From positions 1 to 64,000 of the forward strand of contig JAGTXO010000070.1 in the NCBI GenBank assembly GCA_019448385.1: a DNA stretch of 64,000 nucleotides. The letters are read 5' to 3'. The notes under the pieces were generated by a model. That model had not been told where the DNA came from. It ran no database searches and was given only the letters and a program-made list of their open reading frames with translations. The translations under genes and the position numbers were made by a program. Shown piece after piece: positions 27,933-38,451 of this stretch. Within the stretch, counting starts at the first letter, position 1. Each line of letters opens with the position of its first letter. This stretch comes from Diacronema lutheri (Eukaryota > Haptophyta > Pavlovophyceae > Pavlovales > Pavlovaceae).

Positions 27933-28261
27933 CGTGGGCGCAGATCGGCGGCTGGGTCGGCTCCGCTCCGGCAAGAGTCAAGACAGTCAAGACGCCTCAC
28001 TCGGAAGAAGATGGCTGATCAGAGTTGATCACAAGTCACAACTCACCAGGCGTCAGAGCCCGGAGCCGGGCGCCGGCTTCAGTCGAGCACGCGACGACCC
28101 GCAACCTGTGGCGACACTGGTACCAGCTGCGTGGCAGATGCGAGCGCTGTGAGGGTTCGTGCGGCGGGCAGTAGCTGAGCACGTGCAGGTAAAAGCAGTG
28201 CGAGCGCATTCCCCTTCTGTCCCCCCTCTTTCCCCCTTGCTTTTACCTGCACGTGCGAGGT
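27933..28261. other. Intergenic region upstream of VPS34
   Basis: About 330 bp between the VPS34 ATG and the stop of the next minus-strand gene. It holds the VPS34 promoter region and, close to the downstream gene's stop, a 19-bp perfect inverted repeat listed separately. No gene seen. Confidence 0.45.
28179..28256. repeat. 19-bp perfect inverted repeat with 40-bp spacer
   Basis: GCACGTGCAGGTAAAAGCA at 28179-28197 is matched exactly by its reverse complement at 28238-28256, with a pyrimidine-rich 40-bp spacer. It lies 5 bp beyond the stop of the membrane-protein gene, so its transcript could fold into a hairpin in the 3' UTR. It could also be the remains of a very small inverted-repeat element. 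Confidence 0.85.
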
Positions 28262-29611
28262 TCACGGCTCGTCCGTCGCGTTGGACACGGCCGATGCGGC
28301 GTGCGCGGTGCCCAACGGCGGCGGTGGTGCGTCACCGCTCGCCGCGCGCGCGCGCGCGGCGCGTACAGGCTGGGTCGGTGCTGCCGCCAACCAATCAGCG
28401 GCCGCAGGCGGCTCGGACGCGCTTGGCGCGGGCGACGCGCTCGGCGAGCCAGACGAGGCCCTGCGCCAGCGGCCACTTGCACTGAAGCGCCGTGCGGCGC
28501 CGGCGCTCGGCATGACCTTGGCGGCGGTGGCGACGGAGCCGAGCCGCTCGCGCGCGAGCATCGTCGCACGCCACGCGCTCGCGCACGCGGGGAGCGCAAA
28601 CGCGACGGACGCGCCAATGTTCACGGCAGCGGCGAAGATCATGAGCGCTAGCGTGCCCTCGGGCGCGTAGCGCTCGTACCCGCCGTCTGATGAGACCCAC
28701 GCCCCGCGCGCCGCCGGGCCTGCGGCAATGCCAAAGACTGCGGAGACCGTCATGTGCGCGCCGAGCGAGACGGCGCGCGCCTCGTAAAAGTAGGCGTGCA
28801 GCGCGCGCGGCTGCTCGTCGCGCGCGCGGAAGTAGAGCATCGTCGCCCAGAAGGTGGCGTCCTGAATCACCACCGCGTCGCTAAAGTGCTCGAGCACGAA
28901 GCCAACGTTCCACGCGGTATACGCGAGGACCCACTCGCGCGAGATCACGCCGCTCACGTACACGAGCGCGGGCGCGGTTGCGCGGCGCTCGTCAACACGC
29001 CACGCGGACGTTTGGACCATTGGCGTGTCGGTGCACGCGCTCGAGAGCGTGCGCGCGCCCAGCCAAACGGCGAGCACAACCGCCTCGGCGCGCACGAGCG
29101 CACAGTGGAGCGGCTCGCGTGCGCACTCGTACGTGACGGTCCAGAGCACGTTGGCCGCCAGGACGAGCGCGATGAAGAGTGCCATGCGCGTGGCCCACGC
29201 CTGCCGGCGCGCGTCCGAAAGCGCCATCTTGTACGCCGCGAGGACGAGCGTGCCTGAGCCGAAGACGAGCGCATACTTGAAGAAGAGTTGCAGCGCCTCG
29301 CGCTCCGCGCCAAAGCGGTACGTCCAGATGGGCACGCCGCCGGCAAGCGACGCGGCGTACACGCCAAGCCCCACCGCCGCCTGCACGCCGAGCGCCAGAC
29401 GCGGGCAGAGGAATGTGCACGCTGCGGCGAGCGCGGCGGCGAGCGCCTCGGCGGCGATGTAGGCGAGCGGCCGTTGCGCGGCGGCGGGCGCGAGCACGAA
29501 GAGAGCAACGAGCGCGGCGGCGAGCACGGTGAGGCCGACGAGCAAATGCGGGCGCGACGGATAGAAGTGCGTCGGCTCCGCCGGGTCTACCGTCTGCGCG
29601 CGCGCCATCAT
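28262..29611 (-). CDS. Multipass membrane protein, unrecognised
   Basis: About 449 aa from the ATG pair at 29611/29608 (MMARAQTVDPAEPTHFYPSR). Seven or eight hydrophobic segments are visible, including LLVGLTVLAAALVALFVLAP, LALGVQAAVGLGVYAASLAG, YALVFGSGTLVLAAY, MALFIALVLAANVLW, VLAYTAWNVGFVLEHF, SLGAHMTVSAVFGIAAG and LALMIFAAAVNIGASVAFAL. The C-terminal 100 residues are hydrophilic Ser/Ala-rich and probably cytosolic. No transporter or receptor signature was recognised. It is divergent from the coiled-coil gene at 29745. Confidence 0.72.
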   Translation of the reverse strand: MMARAQTVDPAEPTHFYPSRPHLLVGLTVLAAALVALFVLAPAAAQRPLAYIAAEALAAALAAACTFLCPRLALGVQAAVGLGVYAASLAGGVPIWTYRFGAEREALQLFFKYALVFGSGTLVLAAYKMALSDARRQAWATRMALFIALVLAANVLWTVTYECAREPLHCALVRAEAVVLAVWLGARTLSSACTDTPMVQTSAWRVDERRATAPALVYVSGVISREWVLAYTAWNVGFVLEHFSDAVVIQDATFWATMLYFRARDEQPRALHAYFYEARAVSLGAHMTVSAVFGIAAGPAARGAWVSSDGGYERYAPEGTLALMIFAAAVNIGASVAFALPACASAWRATMLARERLGSVATAAKVMPSAGAARRFSASGRWRRASSGSPSASPAPSASEPPAAADWLAAAPTQPVRAARARAASGDAPPPPLGTAHAASAVSNATDEP

Positions 29612-29744
29612 CGGCGCCGTGTGCTCGGCGGCGGCCAGCGGCTGGGCGTGCGAAAACGTGCTCGTTGGCCCGATTCGCGTTCGCACTTTTTTTTGGCGCG
29701 GGCAGCAGCTGCAGGCGCAGCGCCGCGCGCAAACAATTCAAACG
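29612..29744. promoter_or_regulatory. Divergent promoter region
   Basis: 133 bp between divergent ATGs. It contains CGCACTTTTTTTTGGCGCG, a T8 tract near 29688-29695, and CAAACAATTCAAACG just before the plus-strand ATG. Shared promoter inferred from spacing. Confidence 0.4.
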
Positions 29745-32211
29745 ATGGCGGGGGGCGCGGACGAGCGGCAGGCGCTGCTCTACGAGCTGGACGAGGCGCG
29801 CAAGCAGCGCAACGAGTTCCGGAACAACTTTGAGGCGCTGCGTGCCGAGACCGTCAAGCTCGCGCTTGAGCTCGAGGGCGCGCGCGCCGACGCGGCCGGT
29901 GCGCTCGCCGAGCGCGACCGGATGGCGGCCGAGTTCGAGGCGATGCGGCTCGACCTCGTCGGCGAGCTCGAGGCGCGTGACGCAGAGCTCGAGACGATCC
30001 GCGCGAGCGCGATGCCGCTCGACGAGGCAGACGCGATGCGCGCCGATATCGAGGCCGATTGCGCTGCACGCCTCGCCGCCGCCGACGACGAGCTGGCGCG
30101 CGCGCGCGACGCGCTTGCGCGCGCCACGCGCGACGCCAAGCAGGCGCGCGCGGACGCGGACGCGCGCGCAGTTCAGGCGGTAAGCGCGGGCGCGGCGCGC
30201 GAGCTGCGCCTCGAGTCGGAGCTCGCCGACGTGACCGCACAGCTCGACCGCCTCCGACGCGCCGCCGATGGCGACGGCTCGGCGGGCGTGCTCGGCGGCG
30301 ACCGGCTGCGCGCGCTCCAGCGCGAGCGGCTGACGCTCTCGCTCAAGGCGGACGCGCTCGGCGAGGAGAACGAGGCGTTGCGTGCGGAGATGGACGCGGC
30401 GCTCGCCGACGCTGAGGCGCGCGTCCGCTCCGCCGCCGCGCTCGCCGCCGACGAGCGGACAAGCGCTCAGGTGTGTCGCGCCGAGCTCGCTGCGCTCCAC
30501 CGGCGCGCGGCCGCGCTCGCCTCTGAGCTTGACGCGGCGAACGGCGCGTTCGAGCGGTCGCACGCGGCGAACCTCGCGCTCGAGGCCGACCTGCGCAAGC
30601 AGCGCGATGAGGCCGACGCCGCCGCACACCGCCTCGTCACGGGCGCCGCCGCCGCCGACGCGCGCGCCGCCGACGCGTCGCGCGTCGCCGACCGGCTGCG
30701 CGACGACGCGCTCCGGCGGGCGGACGAGGCGGCGGCGGCGGCGGATGCGCTGCGCGCGGCGAACGGGCGGCTGCACGCCAAGCTCGCGCAGGCCGAGGAG
30801 GTCGCCGAGCGCGCGCGCGAGCTTGCGACCGCCAGCACGCGCGCGGCAGCGCTCGCGCCGCCGCGCGCGGCCGCGGCAGACGCCGACGCCGCGGCCGCCG
30901 CGGCGGGCACGCACGCGGCCGTCGACGCGGCGCTCGTGGCGGCGCAGCCGGCGCGCGCGCTCGCCGACGTGGACGCACGTGCGCACGCCGCCGCCGAGCG
31001 AGCGCGCGCCGCCGAGGCCGAGCTCGCTGACGCGCGGCGCGCCGAGCGAAGCGAAGCCGCCGCCGCGGCCGACGCGCGCGTCGCGGCCGCGCGCGCCGAG
31101 GCGGAGGCGGAGGGCGCGCGCCGGCGGGCGGACGAGGCGATGGCGGCGGGTGAGCGTGTGCGCAAAGCGCTGCGCCGCGCTGAGAGAGAGGCGGACGCCG
31201 CCAAGGTCGCGTTCGCCGCCGAGCGGCGCGCGCACACGGCGCTCAAGGCGCAGCTGCTGCGCGCGCATCAGCGCCGCGCGCAGCGCGCCGAGCGGCACGC
31301 GGCGCGCGCGAGCGCGAGCGCGCTTGCCGCCGCGGCGCCGCCCGCGGCGCTGCTCGTGCAGCGCGCTGCTGCTGCTGGCGGCGGCGCTGGCGGCGGCGCT
31401 TCGCCGGCGGCGGGCGTGCAGCCGACGCCAGACGCGCGCACCGCGTGTGCGGCCACGCGGCCGGCGCCGGCTGCGTGGCCGGCTGACGAGCGGCCAGCGC
31501 CGTCGCATGAGATGGGCAGCTCGGGTGCGTGCACACACGCGCGTGCACGCGCGCGCTGCACCGCGCGCACTGCACCGCGCCGCGTGTCGTGTGTTTGCCG
31601 CTCACGCGCCGCCTTGGTTTCTGCGCTGCGCGCGCGCCTGTGTGCGCGCAGCGTCAAGCGCGGCGGGCGTGTGCGCGCAGCAGCCGTACCACACTGCGTC
31701 ACTCGGCACCGCGTCACAGCAGCCGTACCACACTGCGTCACTCGGCACCGCGTCACAGCAGCCGTACCACACCGCGTCACTCGGCACCGCGTCACTCGGC
31801 ACACGCGCGCGTCCCGCAGCGGCGGGCGCGCTCTCAACGATGGCGACCGCCGGTGGCAGCGCCTCGCCGATCGCGAGCCCGCCGCCCTCTGCCGGTGGGC
31901 CGCGCGCGCACGACAGCGCAGAGCGGCCGCCGGTGCACGGCGCCGCGGACGCAGAGGCGCGCGCGATCGCCGCGCGCGACCGCAACCTGCGTCTCGAGAT
32001 CGCGGGCATCAAGGTGCGCGGCTGATGCGGCCGGTCCGGCGCGCCGGCGCGCATGCCCATGCCGCGCTGGCTGAGACCACTTGCGCTGCGCCCATCCATG
32101 CGCATGCCCATGCCGCGCCGTGCCGCGCGGCAGGAGCGCATCGTCGCATTCGGCTCGCATGCCGCCGCCTCCGGCTTGGCCGAACCTCCGGGTGCGGGCC
32201 CGAGTCCGTAG
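29745..32211 (+). CDS. Coiled-coil protein
   Basis: Exons 29745-31524, 31820-32013 and 32134-32211 (about 683 aa). The first exon is a continuous coiled coil from the start (ERQALLYELDEARKQRNEFR) to about residue 540, with heptads such as RERLTLSLKADALGEENEAL. A Gly/Ala/Pro linker follows. Exon 2 resumes after a phase-1 junction with ALSTMATAGGSAS and ends RNLRLEIAGIK. Exon 3 continues ERIVAFGSHAAASG. If the last intron is not removed, the protein ends at a TGA at 32023-32025, two residues after AGIK. The first intron (295 bp) contains a 39-bp triplication. No family assigned; basal-body or trafficking scaffolds look like this but so do many others. Confidence 0.68.
31678..31794. repeat. 39-bp tandem repeat, three copies, intronic
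   Basis: Three near-identical 39-bp units beginning CAGCAGCCGTACCACACTGC, within the first intron of the coiled-coil gene; the third copy has one substitution. Confidence 0.88.
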
Positions 32212-32401
32212 CGGCTTAGTACGGGGCGCTCAACCGTGCCCCTGATCGGATTTGGCTTGACCATCTATACCGCATGACCTCGCATCTCCATCATGCGTCA
32301 CATTCTGACAAAATAATGCCTTGATATGCCTGACGCGCGCTCTCTCCTTTGAGCTGTGCGCATGGCGGCGTGCAGAGACTGTCCGACGACCGGAGGGGGA
32401 A

Positions 32402-32435
32402 GGGGGGGGGGGGGGGGGGGGGGGGGGAGGGGGGG
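32402..32435. repeat. Poly-G tract between convergent genes
   Basis: G26, a single A, then G7, in the 238-bp gap between the stops of the coiled-coil gene and the glucosylceramidase gene. Potential quadruplex; length approximate. Confidence 0.85.
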
Positions 32436-32449
32436 CGCATTGCCGTCGA

Positions 32450-34617
32450 CTACTGCGCGCTCTGCGGCGGGGCGTCCTCCGCGTGCGGCTCGTCCTCCGA
32501 GCGCTTGTCCTCCGCGCGCGTCTCCGCGGGTGGCGAGCTCGGCGGCGGCGATGGCGGCGGCTGCTCGGCGACGACGGGTTCGCTCGCGTTGGCGGATGCG
32601 CCGAGCCCCGCGTCGCTCGCGTGCAGCACCGTCTGGATGGCGTGGGGCGGGATCTCCATGGCGAGCGCGAGCCCGTGGCTCTTGAGCTTGTACGAGAGTC
32701 GCTCGGAGCCGCAATTGAGCACGACGGTGGCAACCAGCATGTCGGGCCGCAGGAACGAGGCCGACTCGAGGCCGTCCTCGTCGCCGCACGTGCCGTACGG
32801 GCGGCCGACGGGCGGCGGCAGCCGGCGGCGCGTGCGCACGGTCGCGTTGAGCAGCGCCGAGCCGGGCGGCACGTACTTTGAAAAGTGGCCGATGTACCAG
32901 TACTGCGGGTGGAGGTAGAGCTCGGCCGCGGAGACATTTGCCATGATCGCGGCATCGCAGTCATTGCCCAGGTGGTTGGGGCCTGCGGCGCACCCGGCGC
33001 GAGGCGCGCGCGTGAGCGCGCGCGGTGTGCGCGCGAGCGCGCTGCTGCGCGGCGCGCACCGCCTCGCTCGTCGAGCAGCAGATTCCAGTCGATCCAGCCG
33101 AGGCCCCCCGCATTCAGGTCGCCGATGATATCGTGCGCGTAGCCCTCGCCAAACGACCACGAGCCGTGCGCGAGAGTGGTGCCCGGCGGCCATCGATATT
33201 TCTCATAGGTCGCCTCTGAGGGCAGAAGGAGCTTTCCCGCCCACAGCTCGCGAATCGTGGCGACGTGCTCGAAGGTGTCGCCCGAGTACCAGTGGAAGGC
33301 GATGCCGTCGAAGAAGGCCGAAGTGGCCGCATCGGAAAAAGAGGCGTTTGCCCATTCGACCACGTGGTCCTGCGCGAGGGACACACACGCGCACACGCAC
33401 ACGCACACACGCATCGCGCGCGCTCACGGGCGCGGGTGGCAAGGGCGCGACTGCCGCGTGGCGCGCTTGCGTAACGCCTCGCCGCGCCCCTCCACCTTCC
33501 TAGCCTCACCTTGTTGTGGTCAAAGGCGAAGATTTTGAGCTGCGGGTGGTGCTTGCGCAGAATGGGGCCGAGATGCTCACGCACAAAGGTTGCGCCCTGC
33601 TCGGGGGTAAAGGCGCACGCCTCCCACGCTGCGCGGTTCTCTGGCTCGTTCTGCATCGTGATTGCCCAGAGCGGCACGCCCAGCCGCTCATACGCGCCGA
33701 GCCAGCGCGAGAGGTAGCGCGCCCACACGTCGCGGCACTCGTCGCGCAAGCCGGGGGGCGGCTCGGAGCCGTCCATGCGCCGCCCCTTCTTCATCCACGC
33801 GGGCGGCGACCACGGCGAGGCGAGCAGCTTGAGCTTGCGCGGCGCCACCGCCTGCGCCGCGCGTATGAGCGGGATCATCGTGCGCTGGTCGTGCGCGACC
33901 GCATCGTCAAAATAGCGCAGATCAAAATCCTCGGGCACGTCGTCGAAGGAATACGAGTTGATCGAAAAGTCGCAGCTGTTGATGTGCACGCGCCCGAGCG
34001 TGTACCTGCCGCGCCCAAGCGAAGCGCGCGCGCGCACCGCGCGCCGCGCGGGTGAGCCGCGCGCGATGGCGCCGCGGCCGCCGCTCGGGACCGCGCGCGC
34101 GCCGGTGCGCGGCGCACCCGATGCCCTCGTCCTCGGAGAAGTAGGCCTCGATGAAGCGGCGGCGGAGATGGCGCGGCAGGGACTGGAAGACGAGCGCCGA
34201 CGACTCGGTGAACGCGCCGCCAAACCCTTCGATCCGGTGCTGCGCCGTCGCGCCCGTCACGTCGATCGTGTGCTCGGAGTGGAAATTCGCGGGCACGAAC
34301 GGCGCGCACGGCTTGACACTCAGCCGGTCGTGCGTCGCAAAGGCGGTCTGCACGACCGTCGCGCAGACGGAGAGGCCAACCATCGCCGCCTTCACCTCCG
34401 ACACGCTTGGCAGCGGCGATGCAAGCAGCGGCGCACCGCAGCAGCGGCGCGGCACGGCCATGCCGGCGACGCACAGGAGCGCGACGACGCCAAGCGCGAT
34501 GCCGGCAATCAAGCGCCAGCTGATGCGCTCGCGCGGTCGCGGTGCGCAGAGCGCCACTGCGCCCTCAGCTGCCAGCTCATCCTCCTCCGACCCGAGCAGC
34601 CGCGCCGCGTGCGCCAT
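32450..34617 (-). CDS. Lysosomal-type glucosylceramidase (GH30), membrane-anchored
   Basis: Hydrolyses glucosylceramide to glucose and ceramide. Exons 34617-34118, 34005-33510, 33369-33060 and 32982-32450 (612 aa; human GBA1 is 536). All three junctions are fixed by GBA conservation: EDEGI/GYTLGRVHINSCDFS, FAFDHNK/DHVVEWA and LLDERG/GPNHLGNDCD. The acid/base Glu is in TMQNEPEN and the nucleophile probably in LLPSEATYEKY. The IEGFGGAFTES strand is typical. A cytosolic tail of about 50 residues and one N-terminal transmembrane helix (WRLIAGIALGVVALLCVAGM) suggest a type II membrane protein rather than a cleaved signal peptide. The C terminus has an extra acidic Pro/Ser-rich tail. Intron 2 has a short CA-type repeat. 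Confidence 0.93.
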
Positions 34618-34850
34618 CCTCGCGCGCGCCGATCGTCGATCGGCGGGATCGGCGATTGCGGCCTTCTCACGGAAAATGGAGGGCCCTCCGGAGGCTGCTA
34701 CACGAGCCCTCACACGCACGCTCTGTGCCCTGCGGAGCCCGCGTTCGGCTCAACGGTGCTTCCGGTCGCGTGCCACGCTGGCCGCGCCGGCGCCACGGCG
34801 CAAGCGGCAAGCGGCCACATCTGGGGCGCTGCGCTCGTCGCGCGGGAACC

Positions 34851-35590
34851 TCACGCCGCGCCCGCGTCCGCCGCTTCGGCCTCGACCTCGAGCTCGCCCG
34901 AGTCGGCGATCGTGACGGCGGCGCTCGGCTTGCCGGAGGACGAGCCCTTCTTTTCGACAGCCTCAATCACGTCCATCCCCTCGAGCACGCGGCCGAAGAC
35001 CACGTGCCGCCCGTCAAGCCACGACGTCTTGACGGTGCAGATGAAGAACTGCGAGCCGTTGGTGTCGGGCCCAGCGTTGGCCATGGAGAGCGTGCCCGGC
35101 CCCGTGTGCTTGAGCTTGAAGTTCTCGTCCTTGAACTTCTCGCCATAGATCGACTCGCCGCCCGTGCCGTCGCCGCGCGTGAAGTCGCCGCCCTGGATCA
35201 TGAACTGCGAGCCGCGCGGCGCGCGACAGCGCGGGCGGCCGCGCGGTGGGCGCGCCGCGCGGCGTGGCCACGCGCCGGGCGGGTCCAGCGCGGCGCGGTG
35301 CGGCGAGGGCGCACCTGCGGGATGATGCGGTGGAACTTGGAGCCCTTGAACGTCAGCTCCTTGCCGCTCTTCCCAACGCCCTTCTCGCCCGTGCAGAGCG
35401 CACGGAAGTTCTCGACCGTCTTGGGCACCGTCGCGCCGTACAGGCCCATCACGACGCGGCCGGCGGCCTGGCCGTCAATCTCGATGTCAAAGTACACCTT
35501 GTGTGTCACTTTGGGCCCGGTGGACGCGCTCGCGTACGCGGCGCACGCCGCGAAGGCCACCACCGTCGCGAAGAGGACGCGCCCGGGCAT
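34851..35590 (-). CDS. Secretory-pathway cyclophilin (peptidyl-prolyl isomerase)
   Basis: 209 aa in two exons, 35590-35315 and 35204-34851. The N terminus ([20 protein letters not shown]) is a signal peptide. The phase-0 splice joins HRIIPQ to [16 protein letters not shown]. Active-site elements of cyclophilin A/B are all present: FHRIIP with the catalytic Arg, [28 protein letters not shown], and [12 protein letters not shown] with the drug-binding Trp. It ends in an acidic [12 protein letters not shown] tail without an ER-retention signal. A catalyst of proline isomerisation in the ER or secretory pathway. A related single-exon copy lies at 38452-39066. Confidence 0.95.
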
Positions 35591-35732
35591 AGCGGCGTTG
35601 AGAGCTGAGTCAGACTCGAGACTACTGATTGAAGGACAGTGGACAGAGCCTGCGGTCAACCGCGCCCCTGTTCAGGCCGCCCTTGCGCGCGCGCGCGCGC
35701 TGGCGCGCGCTGGCGCGGCCTCGCCGCGCCGC

Positions 35733-36326
35733 TCACGGCTGCGGCACGACTGCCCACTTGAAGGTCGACGCGCCGAGTGTGACCGTGTCGCCCGGTCGGA
35801 GCACGTGCGCCTTACGGCCGAGCTTGCCAAGGTTGACGAACGTGCCGTTCGTCGAGTTGGTGTCGACGAGCTTGAACGTGTCGTTTCTCACGTCCACGCG
35901 CGCGTGCTTTGACGACACCTCGTCGTCCTTGCACAGCGAGATGTCGCACGCCTGCGCGCGGCCGATCACGAGCCGCGTCGTCGTGTTGGGCGCGGACGGC
36001 ATCCAAAAGGTCTCGCCGGCGTACGGGCCCTTGATGCCGAGCAAGCACGGGACGTCGCCCCCTTCCTCTGACGCCGCCGTGCCCTCGCGCTCGTCGTCCT
36101 CCTGCGCAGGCACCGCCGCCGCCGTGGCGGCGTCCTCGAGCGCCGCGCGCGCGCGCTTGGCCTGCCGCTCGAACGCGCCCACGTGTTCCTCCATGCGCGC
36201 GACGAGCTGGCGCGTGCGCTTGCTGCACTCAGCCTTGAGGTAATCATCGACAGTCATCGCGCACTCCGCCTCGCTCAGCGCCTTCGCGTCAAGCGCCACC
36301 AACGGCGCAAGCACGCCCGCTACCAT
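35733..36326 (-). CDS. FHA-domain protein
   Basis: 197 aa from the ATG at 36326 (MVAGVLAPLVALDAKALSEA). An in-frame ATG at 36392 would add 22 residues and bring it within 8 bp of the next gene. The N-terminal half is helical and charged. The C-terminal forkhead-associated domain has LVIGRAQACDISL, the phosphothreonine-binding SSKHARVDV, and DTNSTNGTFVN. FHA domains bind pThr peptides, typically in nuclear signalling, splicing or DNA repair. No further domain is present, so the partner is unknown. Confidence 0.88.
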   Translation of the reverse strand: MVAGVLAPLVALDAKALSEAECAMTVDDYLKAECSKRTRQLVARMEEHVGAFERQAKRARAALEDAATAAAVPAQEDDEREGTAASEEGGDVPCLLGIKGPYAGETFWMPSAPNTTTRLVIGRAQACDISLCKDDEVSSKHARVDVRNDTFKLVDTNSTNGTFVNLGKLGRKAHVLRPGDTVTLGASTFKWAVVPQP

Positions 36327-36400
36327 CGTCACGGCCTTACGTTTGAACCCGCGGCACAGAGGCGGGCGGCAAAACGGAAATCCGCTCCTCATCAGTATTC

Positions 36401-37345
36401 ATGGCATCCGTCCAGCCGCCCGCGCGAGAAGACCCACCGCGCGGCCCGGCGGACCGCGCGCACCTCATATGTGCGCGCGTGCCGCCCAGCTTGCATGCGG
36501 CGCTGCAGGCGTACGTCGCGCGCACCGGCGACAGCATGCACCATGCCGTCGAAGACGCGCTTGCGCGCTACTTTGCGCGGCCGCGCCACACGCTCTTCCA
36601 GGTGGGGACGGAGGGTGCGCTCGTGCGCGGCGTCTCGACGGGCTGCATGCGCGTGGAAGACCTTCTGCGCCACGGTGACTTTGGCCTTGGTACTTTTGAC
36701 CACCTCGACGGGGACGGCGTCCTGCTCGACGGCGTCTGCTGGCGCGCGGAAGCCGATGGGACTGTCGCGCGCGCGTCGCCGCGCGCGCTCACGCCCTTCT
36801 GGGTGGTGACGCACTTTCGTCCGGAGCGCATGGTCGAGTTGCGCAACGTGCGCGACCTGCCCGACCTCGTCTCGCGCCTCGACCAGGCGCGGACCTCGCC
36901 CAACCTCTTCGCGGCCGCGCGGGTGCGCGGCCGTTTCTCGTCCATCTGCTGGCATGCGCCCGGCAAGGCGCGCGGGGGCGAGGCGTGCGAGGGCGCGGCA
37001 CGCGAGGACGCGCCGGCCGAGACGCCCGCCGAGCCTCCAGAGGGCGCCGAAGCCCCGCCACGCGAGGCGCGGCTGCTCAAGGAGGATGTCGACGGCTCGC
37101 TCGTCGCCTTTCACACGCCAAGTTGGGCGGAGTCGTTCAGCGCGCGCGGGTGGCAGTTCCACTTCCTTTCGGATGACCGCGTCCTCGCCGGCCGCGTGCA
37201 CGCCGTCACCTCCGCTGAGCTGCGCGTCGAGTTGCACGACCTCAATGACGTGCACGTCGCGCTGCCCGAGACCGCTGAGTTTGCGCGTGCCGATCTCACG
37301 CCCGCCGAGCTGAAGCTCGCCAGCCTCAACATCGGCGCGCAGTGA
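36401..37345 (+). CDS. Alpha-acetolactate decarboxylase-like protein with possible RHH N terminus
   Basis: 314 aa, single exon. Residues from about 64 match bacterial ALDC (BudA/AlsD): TLFQVGTEGALVRGVSTGCM, then LLRHGDFGLGTFDHLDGDGV and PRALTPFWVVTHF. ALDC converts 2-acetolactate to acetoin using a zinc bound by three His. In the corresponding WQFHFLSDDRVLAGRVH only the middle His is kept, with Gln and Arg at the other two positions. Residues 23-60 (LICARVPPSLHAALQAYVAR, TGDSMHHAVEDALARYF) read like a CopG/ribbon-helix-helix DNA-binding motif. Between the core blocks is an acidic Ala/Pro/Glu insert. Bacterial origin by transfer is plausible; activity is doubtful. Confidence 0.82.
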   Translation: MASVQPPAREDPPRGPADRAHLICARVPPSLHAALQAYVARTGDSMHHAVEDALARYFARPRHTLFQVGTEGALVRGVSTGCMRVEDLLRHGDFGLGTFDHLDGDGVLLDGVCWRAEADGTVARASPRALTPFWVVTHFRPERMVELRNVRDLPDLVSRLDQARTSPNLFAAARVRGRFSSICWHAPGKARGGEACEGAAREDAPAETPAEPPEGAEAPPREARLLKEDVDGSLVAFHTPSWAESFSARGWQFHFLSDDRVLAGRVHAVTSAELRVELHDLNDVHVALPETAEFARADLTPAELKLASLNIGAQ

Positions 37346-37672
37346 GCGGCAGGCGGCAGCGCTCAGCGCACGCACAGACATCGCGCCGTACAACCCAGTC
37401 GCACGCCGCACGGTGCCGACGTCCCACGCCCACGCGCAACCGCACAAGCCCGCACCCCGTCGGCCGTTGCTGTTGCTGTACCGGCGGGCGCACCCTCAAC
37501 ACAACGGCGGGAGGCGGGTGCGCCGGCCGGCCAGGGAAGGGAGCCGACTGAAGCTGCTCAGGCTTCGAGAGGAAGCAAGGGAGGAGGGGAGGGTTGGCAA
37601 AAGGGAGCACGCTTTACCCATAATGATGAGGCGTGCTGCCCCGAAAACGAGAACACGGAGCGCGCGAAAAAA
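37346..37672. other. Intergenic region
   Basis: 327 bp between two plus-strand genes: 3' UTR of the ALDC-like gene and promoter of the MAPEG-like gene. It has a purine-rich stretch (GAGAGGAAGCAAGGGAGGAG, near 37567-37586) and an A7 run just before the next ATG. No gene seen. Confidence 0.4.
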
Positions 37673-38376
37673 ATGGGGGCGACGCTGTCGCGCGCGCCCG
37701 CGTGTCAACCGTTCGACCCGAGAGCGTACGCCACGCCCGCCTACATCACAATCGCCATGTTCGCCTTGTGCGTGGCATTTCAATCTGCCGCCGCACCGCG
37801 CCTGCCGCTCGCGGGCAGCCCAGCTCGCCGCGCGCGGGCGCGCGCGCGCGCGCGCGAATCTCACCTCGCGCTTGGGCCCGGTTGCGCGCGCCGCCGCTCA
37901 GCATCCCGCCAAAGCGCCCGTGATGATGGCGCAGGTATTACTGCTTCGTCTTCTTCCAGACGTACTCGAAGCTTTACCTGCTGAGCCAGCGCGCGCGCGT
38001 GGCCAACGCGGCGAGCGGTGGTGGCCTGCGTACCGCGCTGGGCATCAACCCGTACCGGTACCACGACGCGAGCACCGCCGCCGTCAAATACGGCAACACG
38101 CTCGATCCGCTCGCCATCCTGGGCGACCGCATGGTAGGCAACACACTCGAGCAGCTCGTGCCCTTCCTCGGCTCGCTCTGGCTCTTCGCGATCTTCGTCG
38201 ACTCGGAGCGCACGTGGCAGACGGGCTGCGCGTACCTCGCGAGCCGCGTAGCCTACCCTCCGCTCTTCTGGGCGGGCTCGCCGTGGATTTTGCTCAGCAC
38301 CGTGCCCGGCTACGCGGTGATTTGGTACCACTTGGGCGCCGTGCTCATCGCGCTGCACCGAGCCGAGGGCGGCTGA
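37673..38376 (+). CDS. MAPEG-like membrane protein
   Basis: 178 aa in exons 37673-37767 and 37935-38376. The phase-2 junction gives ITIAMFAL/YYCFVFFQTYSKLYLLSQ, a complete first transmembrane helix. The core GDRMVGNTLEQLVPFLGSLW, the following helix (LFAIFVDSERTWQTGC), and YLASRVAYPPLFW match the MAPEG superfamily (microsomal glutathione transferase/LTC4 synthase type), in which members handle glutathione or lipid substrates in the ER membrane. The N terminus MGATLSRAP fits an N-myristoylation motif (Gly2, Ser6). It is too divergent to name the reaction. Confidence 0.75.
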
Positions 38377-38451
38377 CTGAGAATCACCAGTTCGCCACAT
38401 TCCGAATCGCGACGGCATCGGCGGCACGCGAGGGCGAGCGTTGAGCACGCC

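Noticed and set aside
29612-29744. N-terminal extension of the plus-strand coiled-coil protein through the divergent promoter
   Set aside because: The frame is open upstream of 29745, but it overlaps the divergent membrane-protein start; the ATG at 29745 is the first that gives a sensible protein.
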